Source: an uncultured Veillonellaceae bacterium
Lineage (GTDB): Bacteria > Bacillota > Negativicutes > Veillonellales > Negativicoccaceae
Reading direction: 5' to 3'
Assembly (NCBI GenBank): GCA_945876385.1
Contig: CAMCNU010000006.1
Location: 1-64,000 of the forward strand
DNA: 64,000 nucleotides
This document shows positions 46,036 to 53,596 of this stretch, in pieces (the stretch's first letter is position 1; each line of letters begins with the position of its first letter). The notes beneath the pieces are model-generated. The model was given only the letters and a program-made list of their open reading frames with translations. It had not been told where the DNA came from and did no database searches. The position numbers and the translations under genes were made by a program.

Positions 46036-46602
46036 ATGCGCAACATTCGCGTTTACTTTGACTTCGTCTGCCCCTACTGCTACACCGCGTGGGCACACTT
46101 CGGACAACTGCGTCGGGACGGTATCGCCCTCGACATCGACTGGTACGGCTGGGAGATTCACCCCGACTGGCGTGACCGCCCCGCCCGCCGCGCCTTCTTC
46201 ACCCCCGCCCAAGAAGAAGAATTCGCCGCCCTCGGCAAACCCTCCGGCGTCAATGCGACCGACCTGCGCTATACCGCCTCCTCGTACGACGCGCTGCGCC
46301 TGCTCTGCGCCGCCCGCGAACAAGACCTCTCCGACGAATGGGTCGCCCGCGTCTTCAAAGGCGCCTACCGCGAACAGCAACCCATGAACGACCCCGACGT
46401 CTTGCGCGCCTGGGCGGACGTCATCGGCCTCGTCGGTGCGGACGACATCCTCACTACTGCGAAGTACGCCGACGTCATCGCCGCCCACGACGCGCATTGC
46501 ATGGACATCGCCCTCGAATACGTCCCCACCGTCGAAGAAGACGGCCGCATCCTGCTGAGCGGCGTCCTCACCTACCAAGACCTCTACCGCGCCCTCATCT
46601 GA
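46036..46602 (+). CDS. DsbA-family (FrnE-like) oxidoreductase
   Basis: 188 residues without a signal peptide, hence cytoplasmic. The thioredoxin-fold N-terminus VYFDFVCPYCYTAW carries the CPYC motif, and a helical insertion with WYGWEIHPDW (the FrnE hallmark) follows. The C-terminal cis-proline segment is YVPTVEEDGRILLSG. FrnE relatives are DsbA-like proteins of uncertain substrate, some linked to oxidative stress. AAAGGATA precedes the start. It is the only protein-coding gene of the window on the plus strand. Confidence 0.88.
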   Translation: MRNIRVYFDFVCPYCYTAWAHFGQLRRDGIALDIDWYGWEIHPDWRDRPARRAFFTPAQEEEFAALGKPSGVNATDLRYTASSYDALRLLCAAREQDLSDEWVARVFKGAYREQQPMNDPDVLRAWADVIGLVGADDILTTAKYADVIAAHDAHCMDIALEYVPTVEEDGRILLSGVLTYQDLYRALI

Positions 46603-46638
46603 CATGCACGCGGGCGAAATCTTCTTCGCCCGCATGTC
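46601..46638 (+). terminator. Possible terminator of the DsbA-like gene
   Basis: Stem GACAT..GCGGGCGAA / TTCGCCCGC.ATGTC starting at the stop codon, followed by AAATTAAGACTTT. The T-run is weak. Confidence 0.55.
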
Positions 46639-46648
46639 AAATTAAGAC

Positions 46649-46677
46649 TTTACAAATCCGCGCACAAATGCTACAAT
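46649..46677 (+). promoter_or_regulatory. Promoter of tRNA-Lys
   Basis: TTTACA, 17-bp spacer, TACAAT, 12 nt before the first base of the mature tRNA. Confidence 0.75.
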
Positions 46678-46689
46678 AAATACCGTTAT

Positions 46690-46765
46690 GGACCATTAGC
46701 TCAGCTGGCAGAGCACCTGACTCTTAATCAGGGTGTCCAGGGTTCGATCCCCTGATGGTCCACCA
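46690..46765 (+). tRNA. tRNA-Lys (anticodon CTT)
   Basis: A 76-nt cloverleaf including the encoded CCA. Acceptor GGACCAT pairs with ATGGTCC, the D-arm is GCTC..GAGC, the anticodon loop CTCTTAA has CTT at 46723-46725, and the T-arm is CAGGG TTCGATC CCCTG. It has its own promoter and a terminator directly behind. Phage genes start just beyond its 3' end, so this end is a plausible attachment site; the second copy would lie outside the window. Confidence 0.97.
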
Positions 46766-46773
46766 CCCTTTTT

Positions 46774-46806
46774 ACCCTACAGTCCGTCCAACTGTAGGGT
46801 TTTTAC
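46774..46806 (+). terminator. Terminator of tRNA-Lys
   Basis: A perfect 10-bp stem ACCCTACAGT / ACTGTAGGGT with a 7-nt loop, then TTTTAC and more T, eight bases after the CCA end. Confidence 0.9.
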
Positions 46807-46883
46807 TTTTTAAGCCTGTCATTACAGTGTTTCTCGCTCTAGCAGTTACCCGTGGGGGAAAAAAGGGGGAAAATTATTTCAAA

Positions 46884-46914
46884 TAAAAAAAGGAGCGGAC
46901 AAAATGCCTGCTCC
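46884..46914 (-). terminator. Terminator of tRNA-Trp and of the phage late transcript
   Basis: On the minus strand GGAGCAGG ... CCGCTCC with one bulge, followed by TTTTTTTATTT. It lies 14 nt past the 3' end of tRNA-Trp. Confidence 0.75.
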
Positions 46915-46927
46915 GTTATGTTCAAAA

Positions 46928-47003
46928 TGGCACGGGCGGTAGGATTCGAACCTACACCTAACGGTTTTGGAGACCGTCGCTCTGCCAATTAAGCTACACC
47001 CGC
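46928..47003 (-). tRNA. tRNA-Trp (anticodon CCA)
   Basis: A 76-nt cloverleaf with encoded CCA (46930-46928). Acceptor GCGGGTG / CGCCCGT, anticodon stem ACGGT / ACCGT, loop CTCCAAA with CCA at 46970-46968, T-arm GTAGG TTCGAAT CCTAC. Bases 11 and 24 are the normal C-G pair, so this is not the UGA-suppressing Hirsh form. It lies 45 nt past the last phage lysis gene on the same strand. It may be the host's only tRNA-Trp or a phage-borne copy; this cannot be decided from the window. Confidence 0.95.
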
Positions 47004-47047
47004 ACGTATCATGACATCAATGTGTCATGACTTGTTTTCTTTTTAAC

Positions 47048-47491
47048 TCACTTAACGACCGCCGCTATTGTCGCGGCGATCGCCAATACTTCCCATATCG
47101 TCTTTTTGCGTTCCAACTTCCGCCGCTCGCGCTCCGCCAGTCGCTCGGACTTCTTCCATGAGTTCTCGGTTTCTTGCAGTAATCGCTCGGATGTCTGCAA
47201 CGATTCTTCTTGCTTCTTCGTGAGTTCCTGCAACTCGGTCAACTGCTCCGATAGCCGTTCCTGTTCTTTCTTCGATTCGAGCAAGGCCGTCTGTGCTGTC
47301 GATAAGTCCGCGCCGGAGATCGTCATTAATTTTTCTAACTCTGACGTTTTCTGCTCCAAGGTTTTTAAGTCCGTCTGCCACTGCATCATCTGCGCTTCGG
47401 TCATGACGTACGCCGCTGAACAAGTAGACGGCACAAGCAAAAACAACGACACCGACAAGAGAAAAAGTAATGATTTTATCCGTTTTACCAA
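47048..47491 (-). CDS. Candidate unimolecular spanin (phage lysis, outer-membrane step)
   Basis: 147 residues from a TTG start with AAGGGG ten bases upstream. Parts: a signal sequence (KRIKSLLFLLSVSLFLLVPSTC) with a cysteine at residue 24, a coiled-coil region (about 35-128, rich in Lys/Glu/Gln/Leu), and a C-terminal hydrophobic helix (IWEVLAIAATIAAVV) at the very end. An N-terminal secretion/lipid signal joined by a coiled coil to a C-terminal membrane anchor is the build of u-spanins such as T1 gp11. These fuse inner and outer membranes at the end of lysis. The lipobox is imperfect (PSTC), so plain signal cleavage is an alternative. The gene follows holin and amidase, as spanins do. No family match can be proven by eye. 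Confidence 0.6.
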   Translation of the reverse strand: MVKRIKSLLFLLSVSLFLLVPSTCSAAYVMTEAQMMQWQTDLKTLEQKTSELEKLMTISGADLSTAQTALLESKKEQERLSEQLTELQELTKKQEESLQTSERLLQETENSWKKSERLAERERRKLERKKTIWEVLAIAATIAAVVK

Positions 47492-47501
47492 TCGTTCTCA
47501 C
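47052..47501 (-). CDS. Overlapping frame, alternative i-spanin-like ORF
   Basis: A 149-codon frame, GTG start, overlaps the preceding gene almost entirely and begins 10 nt upstream of it. The product has an N-terminal hydrophobic helix (IITFSLVGVVVFACAVYLFSG) and a helical remainder, like lambda Rz, with the other frame lying in the +1 register as Rz1 does. Against it: the GTG directly abuts the only ribosome binding site, and same-strand shadow frames of this length are common in this window. Confidence 0.2.
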   Translation of the reverse strand: MRTIGKTDKIITFSLVGVVVFACAVYLFSGVRHDRSADDAVADGLKNLGAENVRVRKINDDLRRGLIDSTDGLARIEERTGTAIGAVDRVAGTHEEARRIVADIRAITARNRELMEEVRATGGARAAEVGTQKDDMGSIGDRRDNSGGR

Positions 47502-47645
47502 CCCTTTTATAGTGTGTGCAATTTATTCACATACCGCATATAGAAAACAAGTTGAAATTTCCATATGTCAGATTTTACCGCCTTTATGAAATAAGGGATC
47601 TCTTTATTTCATGTTTTAGCGATTTTGTGACATAAGCAATTATTC

Positions 47646-47679
47646 TAACTTCGTGAAAATGCTACTTTTTACGAAGTTA
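47646..47679. repeat. lox/rox-like 34-bp inverted repeat
   Basis: Arms TAACTTCGT and ACGAAGTTA are perfect 9-bp inverted copies. They extend to 13 of 14 matching bases (TAACTTCGTGAAAA versus TAACTTCGTAAAAA) around the 6-bp centre TGCTAC. The nine arm bases equal positions 2-10 of the loxP arm, but the arms stand two bases farther apart than in loxP. Confidence 0.6.
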
Positions 47680-47684
47680 ACTAG

Positions 47685-47739
47685 TAGCTTTCAAGTAGCT
47701 TTCGAGTAGCTTTCAAGTAGCTTTCAAGTAAGCTTTCAG
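47685..47739. repeat. Five tandem 11-bp repeats (iteron-like)
   Basis: TAGCTTTCAAG occurs at 47685, 47707 and 47718, TAGCTTTCGAG at 47696, and a variant TAAGCTTTCAG at 47729. The 11-bp period is about one helical turn, so a protein could bind one face. It begins 5 bp after the lox-like repeat. Confidence 0.85.
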
Positions 47740-47986
47740 ATATTTCCATTTTGGAAACATCTGCCGTCACTACCTATGAAAAAACCGCTATTTTTTCCTA
47801 GCAAGACACATCACCTATGAAAAAATACACGATTTTCCCTACATCGTACTTTATCGCTCTCTCGCTCAAAAACGTCAATAAAATACGCCCCATTTTCATC
47901 ATAAAATAATTTTTATGACAACTTTATCGCAAATAATATTTGCCCGTCATTTTGTTCCGTTTTCCGTTCGTTTCAGCACAATATCC

Positions 47987-48523
47987 CTATTTCTGCTGAT
48001 TTTTATACCAATTCGCCTTGCCGCGGATAATTTCACCGCCAGACCAGCGAGGCGCGCCCTCTTTCAGCACCAATAAATCCCACCGCTCGCAAGTGCTATC
48101 TGGCCCGTATGCCACATGCGGCCATCTTCCGTCTTTATTGTCGGCCGCCTCCGCATGTGTCATTACGTGTTGAATGTCAATCGGTAATTCAAGTTCTTTA
48201 CATAGTACCGCCGTCACTTGTGCAAGCACTTCAATCTGCTTATCTGTTGGCGGATATTGCCCTAAGTCGTTTTCACCGATCGCGCCCATAGCACACTCCA
48301 GCGCGATTGCAACGCTCCCCGTGTTGCGCATATACGTTGCGGATCGCCGATCGGTTAAATACGTTACTGCGGAACGAATTTCCCCGTCGCCGTTAATAGA
48401 TAAGTGGTAATCATCAAAAAATTGATTATAGCGTCCTGCCGTCCAATGGTGGTAAATAGCGTCAATTTGTCCGCGCGCCGCTTGCGCCAGCCATTTGACC
48501 TGTTCTAATGTTAGCGTGTTCAT
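47987..48523 (-). CDS. Phage endolysin, N-acetylmuramoyl-L-alanine amidase (Amidase_2)
   Basis: 178 residues without a signal peptide. The zinc-amidase fold shows the first ligand region IYHHWTAGRY (about 23-32), the second ligand HVMTHAEAAD, and the C-terminal ligand region YGPDSTCERWDLL. It would cut the amide bond between muramic acid and the peptide after the holin opens the inner membrane. It lies 4 bp after the holin. The catalytic domain makes up the whole protein; no separate cell-wall-binding domain is seen. Confidence 0.88.
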   Translation of the reverse strand: MNTLTLEQVKWLAQAARGQIDAIYHHWTAGRYNQFFDDYHLSINGDGEIRSAVTYLTDRRSATYMRNTGSVAIALECAMGAIGENDLGQYPPTDKQIEVLAQVTAVLCKELELPIDIQHVMTHAEAADNKDGRWPHVAYGPDSTCERWDLLVLKEGAPRWSGGEIIRGKANWYKNQQK

Positions 48524-48527
48524 ATTT

Positions 48528-49178
48528 TCACCTCTTTAATTTATTGAATATATTAGTATTCAGTAATTCAACCAATTTATCCATATGACTATTTCCCGCA
48601 TCGCGTAAGTTTTCAGCAATAGAGATCGCCTCGTGATAGCAGAAATAGCCAAGTACGAAAGTCAGAACGGTAAGCGGTAGCGGAATGTTCATAGCGTGAA
48701 AAATTTTATCCAGCTTGACCGCTGTAACCACGCCGATACCAAACAATACAAATTTGCTAACAAAACCGCCAAGCATTAAGCGGCTAGTCAATTCGCCAGC
48801 ATTGAAAGCTAACACGATCGCGCCGACTTTATCCATCGTTGTGATCTGCTCTTGTGTCATACCGTGCGCCAATAAATGTTGATTACCGCGCGCCAGCCAT
48901 TTTGTAACAATATCCATTGTGATTACCCAAAAATACGCCGTTGCGATTGTTCCGTACACGCCCGTTAGTTGCGCATATAAACTGTCAAGGATAGTTGCCG
49001 CTGTGACGGCTACTGTCGTTTTTGTTTCCCAATTATGCGCAAGTGCGGACGCCGCTCGCGCTAAATATTCGCATGCGTCGATAGCGTCAAGTGCCGCTAC
49101 CGCCAACAAGCCATAAAACCATCGATGTGGAGTTGTAGTGTATTTTTTAATCTTATCTCGTAAACTCATTTCATCCAT
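48528..49178 (-). CDS. Phage holin (holin-4/toxin-secretion family)
   Basis: 216 residues. After a long, partly hydrophobic N-terminal part (about 20-80) come the family core YFWVITMDIVTKWLARGN and KVGAIVLAFNAGELTSRLML, then hydrophobic segments FVSKFVLFGIGVVTAVKL and LPLTVLTFVLGYFCYHEA. The end is charged. At least four membrane segments are likely. It is larger than most holins of this family (about 130-150 residues), owing to the N-terminal extension. GGGGTG precedes the start. Confidence 0.75.
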   Translation of the reverse strand: MDEMSLRDKIKKYTTTPHRWFYGLLAVAALDAIDACEYLARAASALAHNWETKTTVAVTAATILDSLYAQLTGVYGTIATAYFWVITMDIVTKWLARGNQHLLAHGMTQEQITTMDKVGAIVLAFNAGELTSRLMLGGFVSKFVLFGIGVVTAVKLDKIFHAMNIPLPLTVLTFVLGYFCYHEAISIAENLRDAGNSHMDKLVELLNTNIFNKLKR

Positions 49179-49190
49179 AATTCACCCCAT

Positions 49191-49213
49191 TAAAAAAGCA
49201 CCGTGAAAGGTGC
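49191..49213 (-). terminator. Terminator between tail genes and lysis cassette
   Basis: Stem GCACC / GGTGC with a 6-nt loop, followed by TTTTTT on the minus strand. The short stem suggests partial read-through into the holin gene. Confidence 0.65.
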
Positions 49214-49235
49214 ATAAATTTGATCCCGCCGCTCG

Positions 49236-49703
49236 TTAGTCGTGCAAATAGGTAACAGTAACATAAAACTCACCTAAGAATTGGCGTGGAATTTGAGTTG
49301 AGTAAATAATACTACTACCGTTTTTCGATACACCAAGGTATGCTATTCCATTATAGTAGTCTATATTCCCTACCTCAAGAGAGAGTGTATCTCCATACGC
49401 AAGAGTAAATTCCAGATCATTTAACGAATAGACCCCCGAACGCTCAATCGTTATAGAGCCACCAGGAGCCATCTTTCGCACCCATGTATACGGCTTAGGC
49501 TTGTTAACTTCTTTCTGCACATATAACTTGCGTCCGTTCTTCACCACGTACATATGCGTACTAACGCCTGTATCAAGTTTTGCATAATGTGTTGTGCCGT
49601 TCTTCATTACCACGAGCCTATCGTTTCCCGCAAGTGATCTATCCGTTGTCAGTTCCGCATATTCCATACTGCCGTTTGGTCGTTTGATTGTAATTCGTGC
49701 CAT
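49236..49703 (-). CDS. Phage protein of unknown function, downstream of tail fibre
   Basis: 155 residues, mostly beta-strand in character: RITIKRPNGSMEYAELTTD, a short repeated pattern LVVMKNGTTHYAKL / YVVKNGRKLYVQK, and a C-terminal part rich in Tyr and Gly. It could be a small receptor-binding or fibre-associated protein, judged only from its position behind the fibre gene. GGGGGTGG precedes the ATG. Its start shares one base with the preceding stop (TAATG). Confidence 0.7.
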   Translation of the reverse strand: MARITIKRPNGSMEYAELTTDRSLAGNDRLVVMKNGTTHYAKLDTGVSTHMYVVKNGRKLYVQKEVNKPKPYTWVRKMAPGGSITIERSGVYSLNDLEFTLAYGDTLSLEVGNIDYYNGIAYLGVSKNGSSIIYSTQIPRQFLGEFYVTVTYLHD

Positions 49704-49849
49704 TATTCCACCCCCAAAACAACATCGTCAATCGTAATACTGTCCGCTTCAATTAAAATACTTCCGTTCGGCTGTTCTTCTTTTACCGTTCGTGTTTCAA
49801 TCCGTATTTCAGGCTTAATCCCCAATAACCGCATAATAAACTTTTTCAT
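49703..49849 (-). CDS. Small phage protein, 48 residues
   Basis: MKKFIMRLLGIKPEIRIETRT at the N-terminus, then an acidic part ending DSITIDDVVLGVE. GAGGAGAG precedes the ATG at 49849. It is tightly placed between the fibre gene (13 bp) and the next gene (1-bp overlap), which supports it being real. No function is recognised. Confidence 0.6.
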   Translation of the reverse strand: MKKFIMRLLGIKPEIRIETRTVKEEQPNGSILIEADSITIDDVVLGVE

Positions 49850-49862
49850 ATACACTCTCTCC

Positions 49863-52001
49863 TCACTCAACGCCGATCTCTGCACCGTTCGGCAATTTAA
49901 TTCTGTTTGTAGAAGTATAAACGTCGTTTTTAGCTAAATACGCGCCTTTCTGTTGGTATCTTTTATCGCTTTCCGTTTTAGTATAGACGTTAGTACTTAC
50001 CGCATAATCGCCTTTAGGCTGAAATTTCTTGTCAGCTTTCGTTTCCGTGATATACCCGCTAATATCGGCGGCGGTAAGATAACTTCCTTTTGCTTGATAC
50101 CGCCCGTCGCTCTCCGACTTCGTGTATGTCGTTTGTCGGATCGTTTCCGTCGCGGCCTGCGTCACGGCGTCTTGCACGGTCGACAGTTTCCCATCGGCTT
50201 GTTGTTTCGTATATACCGCATCCGCGTCGGCTTTGCCTGCCAGTGCCGTCGCATCGGCTTTCGTTGCCAGCGCGCGTGTCATCTCTTCTTTATCGGCTTT
50301 GCCCAATAGCGCATTTTCCACGGTCGCCCGATCGGCTTTTTTGCCCAACTCTTTCGCCATGGTAGACGCGAAATTCGGATCATCGCCGAGCGCCTTTGCC
50401 AATTCTTCCAGCGTGTCCAGCGCTTCCGGCGCGCCTTTCACGACCGCCGCGGCCGCCGCATCGACGTACGCCGTTGTCGCAAGACCGACCAGCGAAGACT
50501 TACCGGCATAGCGCGTGTCGCTCTCCGCCTTCGTGTACGCGTCAATTTTGTCCGTCTTTTTAAGGTAGCGCGCATCCGCTTTCGTCTGCGTCAGTACGTC
50601 ACCGCCCGCAATGGCCGCGGCCTCATCGGCGTATTTCTTTGCTAAATTCGCCTGTTGTGTCGCTCCCACTTGCGCCGTGTTGGCGGCGCGCGCCTGCTCA
50701 TTTGCGGTTTGCGCATCCGCACTTGCCGCTCTTGCCGACGCGGCGGCTTGCTGCGCGTTATCCTGTACGCCTTGCGCGATCGTATTGACGCGGCTCTCGG
50801 CTTGGAGTACTTCGGCCGCTGCGCGTGATGCGCTTGCGGCGTCTGCGGCGACGTTTTTAGCGGCGGCGCGTGTTGCACTCTCCGCGGCGAATGCCCCCGC
50901 TGCCGCGTTGACCGCTTTCGTCATCGCCTCTTGCGCAAGCCCACTGTCAGCGGCAATCTGATGTGCGGTATCTTTGACGTTCTCCAGCTCCTGCTGCGCG
51001 CTCGTCAGTATTCCCGTGGCGGCCTTGACTTTCGCGTCGTATTCGCTTTTTGCCTGTTCTATTTCCGCGGGTAAATCTTTGTACCGTGCCATCTCTTTCA
51101 CGGCCGATGTGCCCGCGGATACCGCCGCCTCGATCCGCGCCGTCTGCCCTTTGGCATCTTCCAGGCGCGCATTGACTTCTTCGCCCTTTTGCGCCATGAC
51201 CGACACGGCATCCTGCGCGATTTTCTGCAAGTCCGCCCGTGCCGTATCGGTGTCTCGGCGTACTTGATCACCCGCGGCATGAACGTCTTTCAGCACCGAT
51301 TTCGCGTCATTCGACGCGGCCTTGATCTCGCCGACTTGCGCGGCGCCCGCGCTTGTAATTTCTTCCAGTTTGTGCCGCGCCCGTTCGTCCAGTGCCGTTC
51401 GGCCGATTTCCACATGACGATCCAGCTCCTGCCCCGCCTGCGTCTGTTTCTCGCGCCAATTTTTGTATAGCGTCGCGACGTTTTCTTTCAGCCGGCGCAC
51501 ATCGTCCGCGTCTTGCAACGTTTCTCTCCGCGCGGCCAATACCACGCGCTCATGCTCCTGCCAATCGGGCAAGTCCACAACTTCCAGGCGTGTTGCGTCA
51601 GCGTTAAATCGTAAAAAGGCAAACGGCCGTCCGCTTGGGATCAGTCCGCCGAACTCGCCGACAGCCACGCCGACCCCCATCTCTTGAAGGATCATCGTGA
51701 TCTTGTCAAAGGCGCTCTCGATCCGCGCATCGCCGAAGTCCTGTTCTTGTGACCGCGGCGTCTCGCGTACCAGCTTCAACCGCGCCCCTTTACCCAACGG
51801 CGCCCCCGTTGTCGGGTATTCGTAGCGTTTTTCGCCGTCGTGGTACTCGTAATTGCCCGTGATGCGTGTCCATGTCCCGTCCTTTTCAATGTAGCCGACA
51901 ATATCCTTTTTATCCCGATACCGGTACGGAAAAGGGAACGACGTTTGCACGCCGTCCCCGACATAAACAATGCTCGTTTTCGTCTCTTGTATCATCGTCA
52001 T
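49863..52001 (-). CDS. Phage tail fibre, T7 gp17-like N-terminus with coiled-coil shaft
   Basis: 712 residues. The first 120 resemble the T7 tail-fibre attachment domain (TSIVYVGDGVQTSFPFPYRYRD, ITGNYEYHD). A long Ala-rich coiled coil follows (about 150-470), with repeats of the form YTKxESDxRYxxKxxY and AGKADADA in the last 200 residues. The protein ends at IKLPNGAEIGVE. It lacks an obvious C-terminal receptor-binding head, which may be supplied by the small proteins encoded next. Its ATG overlaps the preceding stop as ATGA. Confidence 0.85.
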   Translation of the reverse strand: MTMIQETKTSIVYVGDGVQTSFPFPYRYRDKKDIVGYIEKDGTWTRITGNYEYHDGEKRYEYPTTGAPLGKGARLKLVRETPRSQEQDFGDARIESAFDKITMILQEMGVGVAVGEFGGLIPSGRPFAFLRFNADATRLEVVDLPDWQEHERVVLAARRETLQDADDVRRLKENVATLYKNWREKQTQAGQELDRHVEIGRTALDERARHKLEEITSAGAAQVGEIKAASNDAKSVLKDVHAAGDQVRRDTDTARADLQKIAQDAVSVMAQKGEEVNARLEDAKGQTARIEAAVSAGTSAVKEMARYKDLPAEIEQAKSEYDAKVKAATGILTSAQQELENVKDTAHQIAADSGLAQEAMTKAVNAAAGAFAAESATRAAAKNVAADAASASRAAAEVLQAESRVNTIAQGVQDNAQQAAASARAASADAQTANEQARAANTAQVGATQQANLAKKYADEAAAIAGGDVLTQTKADARYLKKTDKIDAYTKAESDTRYAGKSSLVGLATTAYVDAAAAAVVKGAPEALDTLEELAKALGDDPNFASTMAKELGKKADRATVENALLGKADKEEMTRALATKADATALAGKADADAVYTKQQADGKLSTVQDAVTQAATETIRQTTYTKSESDGRYQAKGSYLTAADISGYITETKADKKFQPKGDYAVSTNVYTKTESDKRYQQKGAYLAKNDVYTSTNRIKLPNGAEIGVE

Positions 52002-53596
52002 TTCCCTTTCTTGACCTTACGATCAAATACCATATTCGCCACCGCTTCTTCCCATGTCGCGTCCGTATCCGTGCAAGCCACGCGTAAAAAGGTAAACACG
52101 GCATCCGTGAGCGTGTCCGAAAAACCGACCATACGATTTCCGATCCGCGCGCCCGCTCGACCCGCGTCGATCCAATCCTTTTTGTCACTGCTCGCCGCCG
52201 ATACAAACTCCGATACGTCGTCAAGCACTCGCAACGCTACCACCTGCCCGCCGCGCGACGGGAAGTAGTCCCCCGTCAGTTGCATGGTAATGCCGTTTAC
52301 CGCGTCGCGCACGATCGGTATACCGCCGACCAGCGTGCCGACGGCGTTTTGTGTGTACTCTTTCATGAATCGATCGAAAAAGTCATCATCATCTCCGCGT
52401 CCCGTCAGCGCGTCAATCGACATTCGCAACAACGTTTCTATCGCCGCCTGCAGGATAATCCATGCGAATACCGTTGAAATCAGCGGGCGAACATCGCCCC
52501 TGTCTTTCAGCGCATATCCCGCTTCAATATGCGCGTTCAGCACCGTGGAGAAAAAGGTATAGAACGGGGTGAAGTACTTCATGATACGGCCTTTTTGCAC
52601 GCGCGCCATACCTTTCGTTTCACCGGATCCCCATACCCGTCGAACGGCTTCGTCCGCGCGGGAGACCGCCTCGGCCTCGATGAGTTCCGGATCCGTTGCG
52701 CCCTGCTCGATGAGTTCGCGTACCGTGTCCTCGTACCGCGCCTGCCACGCGGGAAGAGAGAGCATCAAATCCGTCTTCGTGATCGCGTAGTACCCGAATC
52801 GGTCAATCTGCCTTTTTGCATCGGCAAGCACGCCGACCGGTAGCGTTACGCCCGCGACTGTCGTTTCCTTACCGCCGATCCGCATACCGCGCGCAAGGTC
52901 ACGATCCAAGTTGTCCTCACGCTCGGCCAGGAAGCTCGATTTTCCCTTAATCGTCCGCGCCCATTGCTGCGGGTGCAGATAAAACTTCAACAACGCCCGC
53001 GTGTAACGCGCCGGGCCGATCTCCCACGCCGCCATCGGGAAGTTGCATATGTTCAGCGCCGCCGTAGTCGTCCGATACGCCATTACCGCAAAGACCGAAT
53101 TGCGCCGCAAGGTTTCCGCGTACATCTCCAGTCCTTTCGCCATTTCCGTTTCTTCGCGCCAGCAGTCGCGTACCCATTGACGAAGCGCGCGGTATTGACT
53201 GTTGCCGATAATCTTTTGCAACGATTCCGCCAAATCTCCATGATCCAACAAATGCGCCACATCCAGCACCGCCTCGCGCATGGAGATATGCAAAATTGCC
53301 TCATTCAACGCTCGCGGGATCACGTCAAGCGACAAGAACAACTCACGATTCACCACGGCTTGCCGTTGCTTAGTCGCACCTAACCCCGCACCGAATACCG
53401 CATTGGATGACATTTGTCGTTGCAATTCCTGCGCCACTTCCAAATCGCTCGCGCGCGTGGATAGCTGCGGATCGTAGACAATCGGGTAGTACCCGCCTTC
53501 AAAATAACGACCGCCGATCTCAAACCCCAGCGGCGCGACCTTTTTGATCGGTACGCCGCGCTCGCGTTCGTTGATCTTGCTGCGTTCGTCAAAGTA
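51998..53596 (-). pseudogene. C-terminal part of the giant ejection protein, separated by an in-frame TGA
   Basis: The frame runs on from the giant gene without shift: after ...VWSLLD-TGA it reads YFDERSKINERERGVPIKKV and stays open for another 532 codons. No ATG or GTG with a ribosome binding site exists near its beginning. The first usable start is a TTG at 53443 with no ribosome binding site, and coding-like sequence precedes it. Content: helical, with hydrophobic segments (YFTPFYTFFSTVL, LISTVFAWIILQAAIETLL). It is either a nonsense-interrupted gene end, a read-through product, or a sequencing error. Confidence 0.75.

Larger units (their letters stand above)
47492..47986. other. AT-rich non-coding region with multiple repeats in the lysis cassette
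   Basis: About 485 bp without a gene between spanin and amidase. It holds an inverted repeat TGAAATAA / TTATTTCA (47587-47611), a lox-like inverted repeat (47646-47679), five 11-bp direct repeats (47685-47739), TTTCC / GGAAA (47742-47758), two copies of ACCTATGAAAAAA (near 47772 and 47813), and the palindrome GCAAATA-A-TATTTGC (47929-47943). The function is unknown; it could be a recombination, replication or control region. Confidence 0.8.

Noticed and set aside
46928-47003. tRNA-Trp as a UGA suppressor explaining the in-frame TGA at 53597
   Set aside because: The anticodon is CCA, and the D-stem pair 11-24 is C-G, not the Hirsh suppressor. Other phage genes end in TGA.
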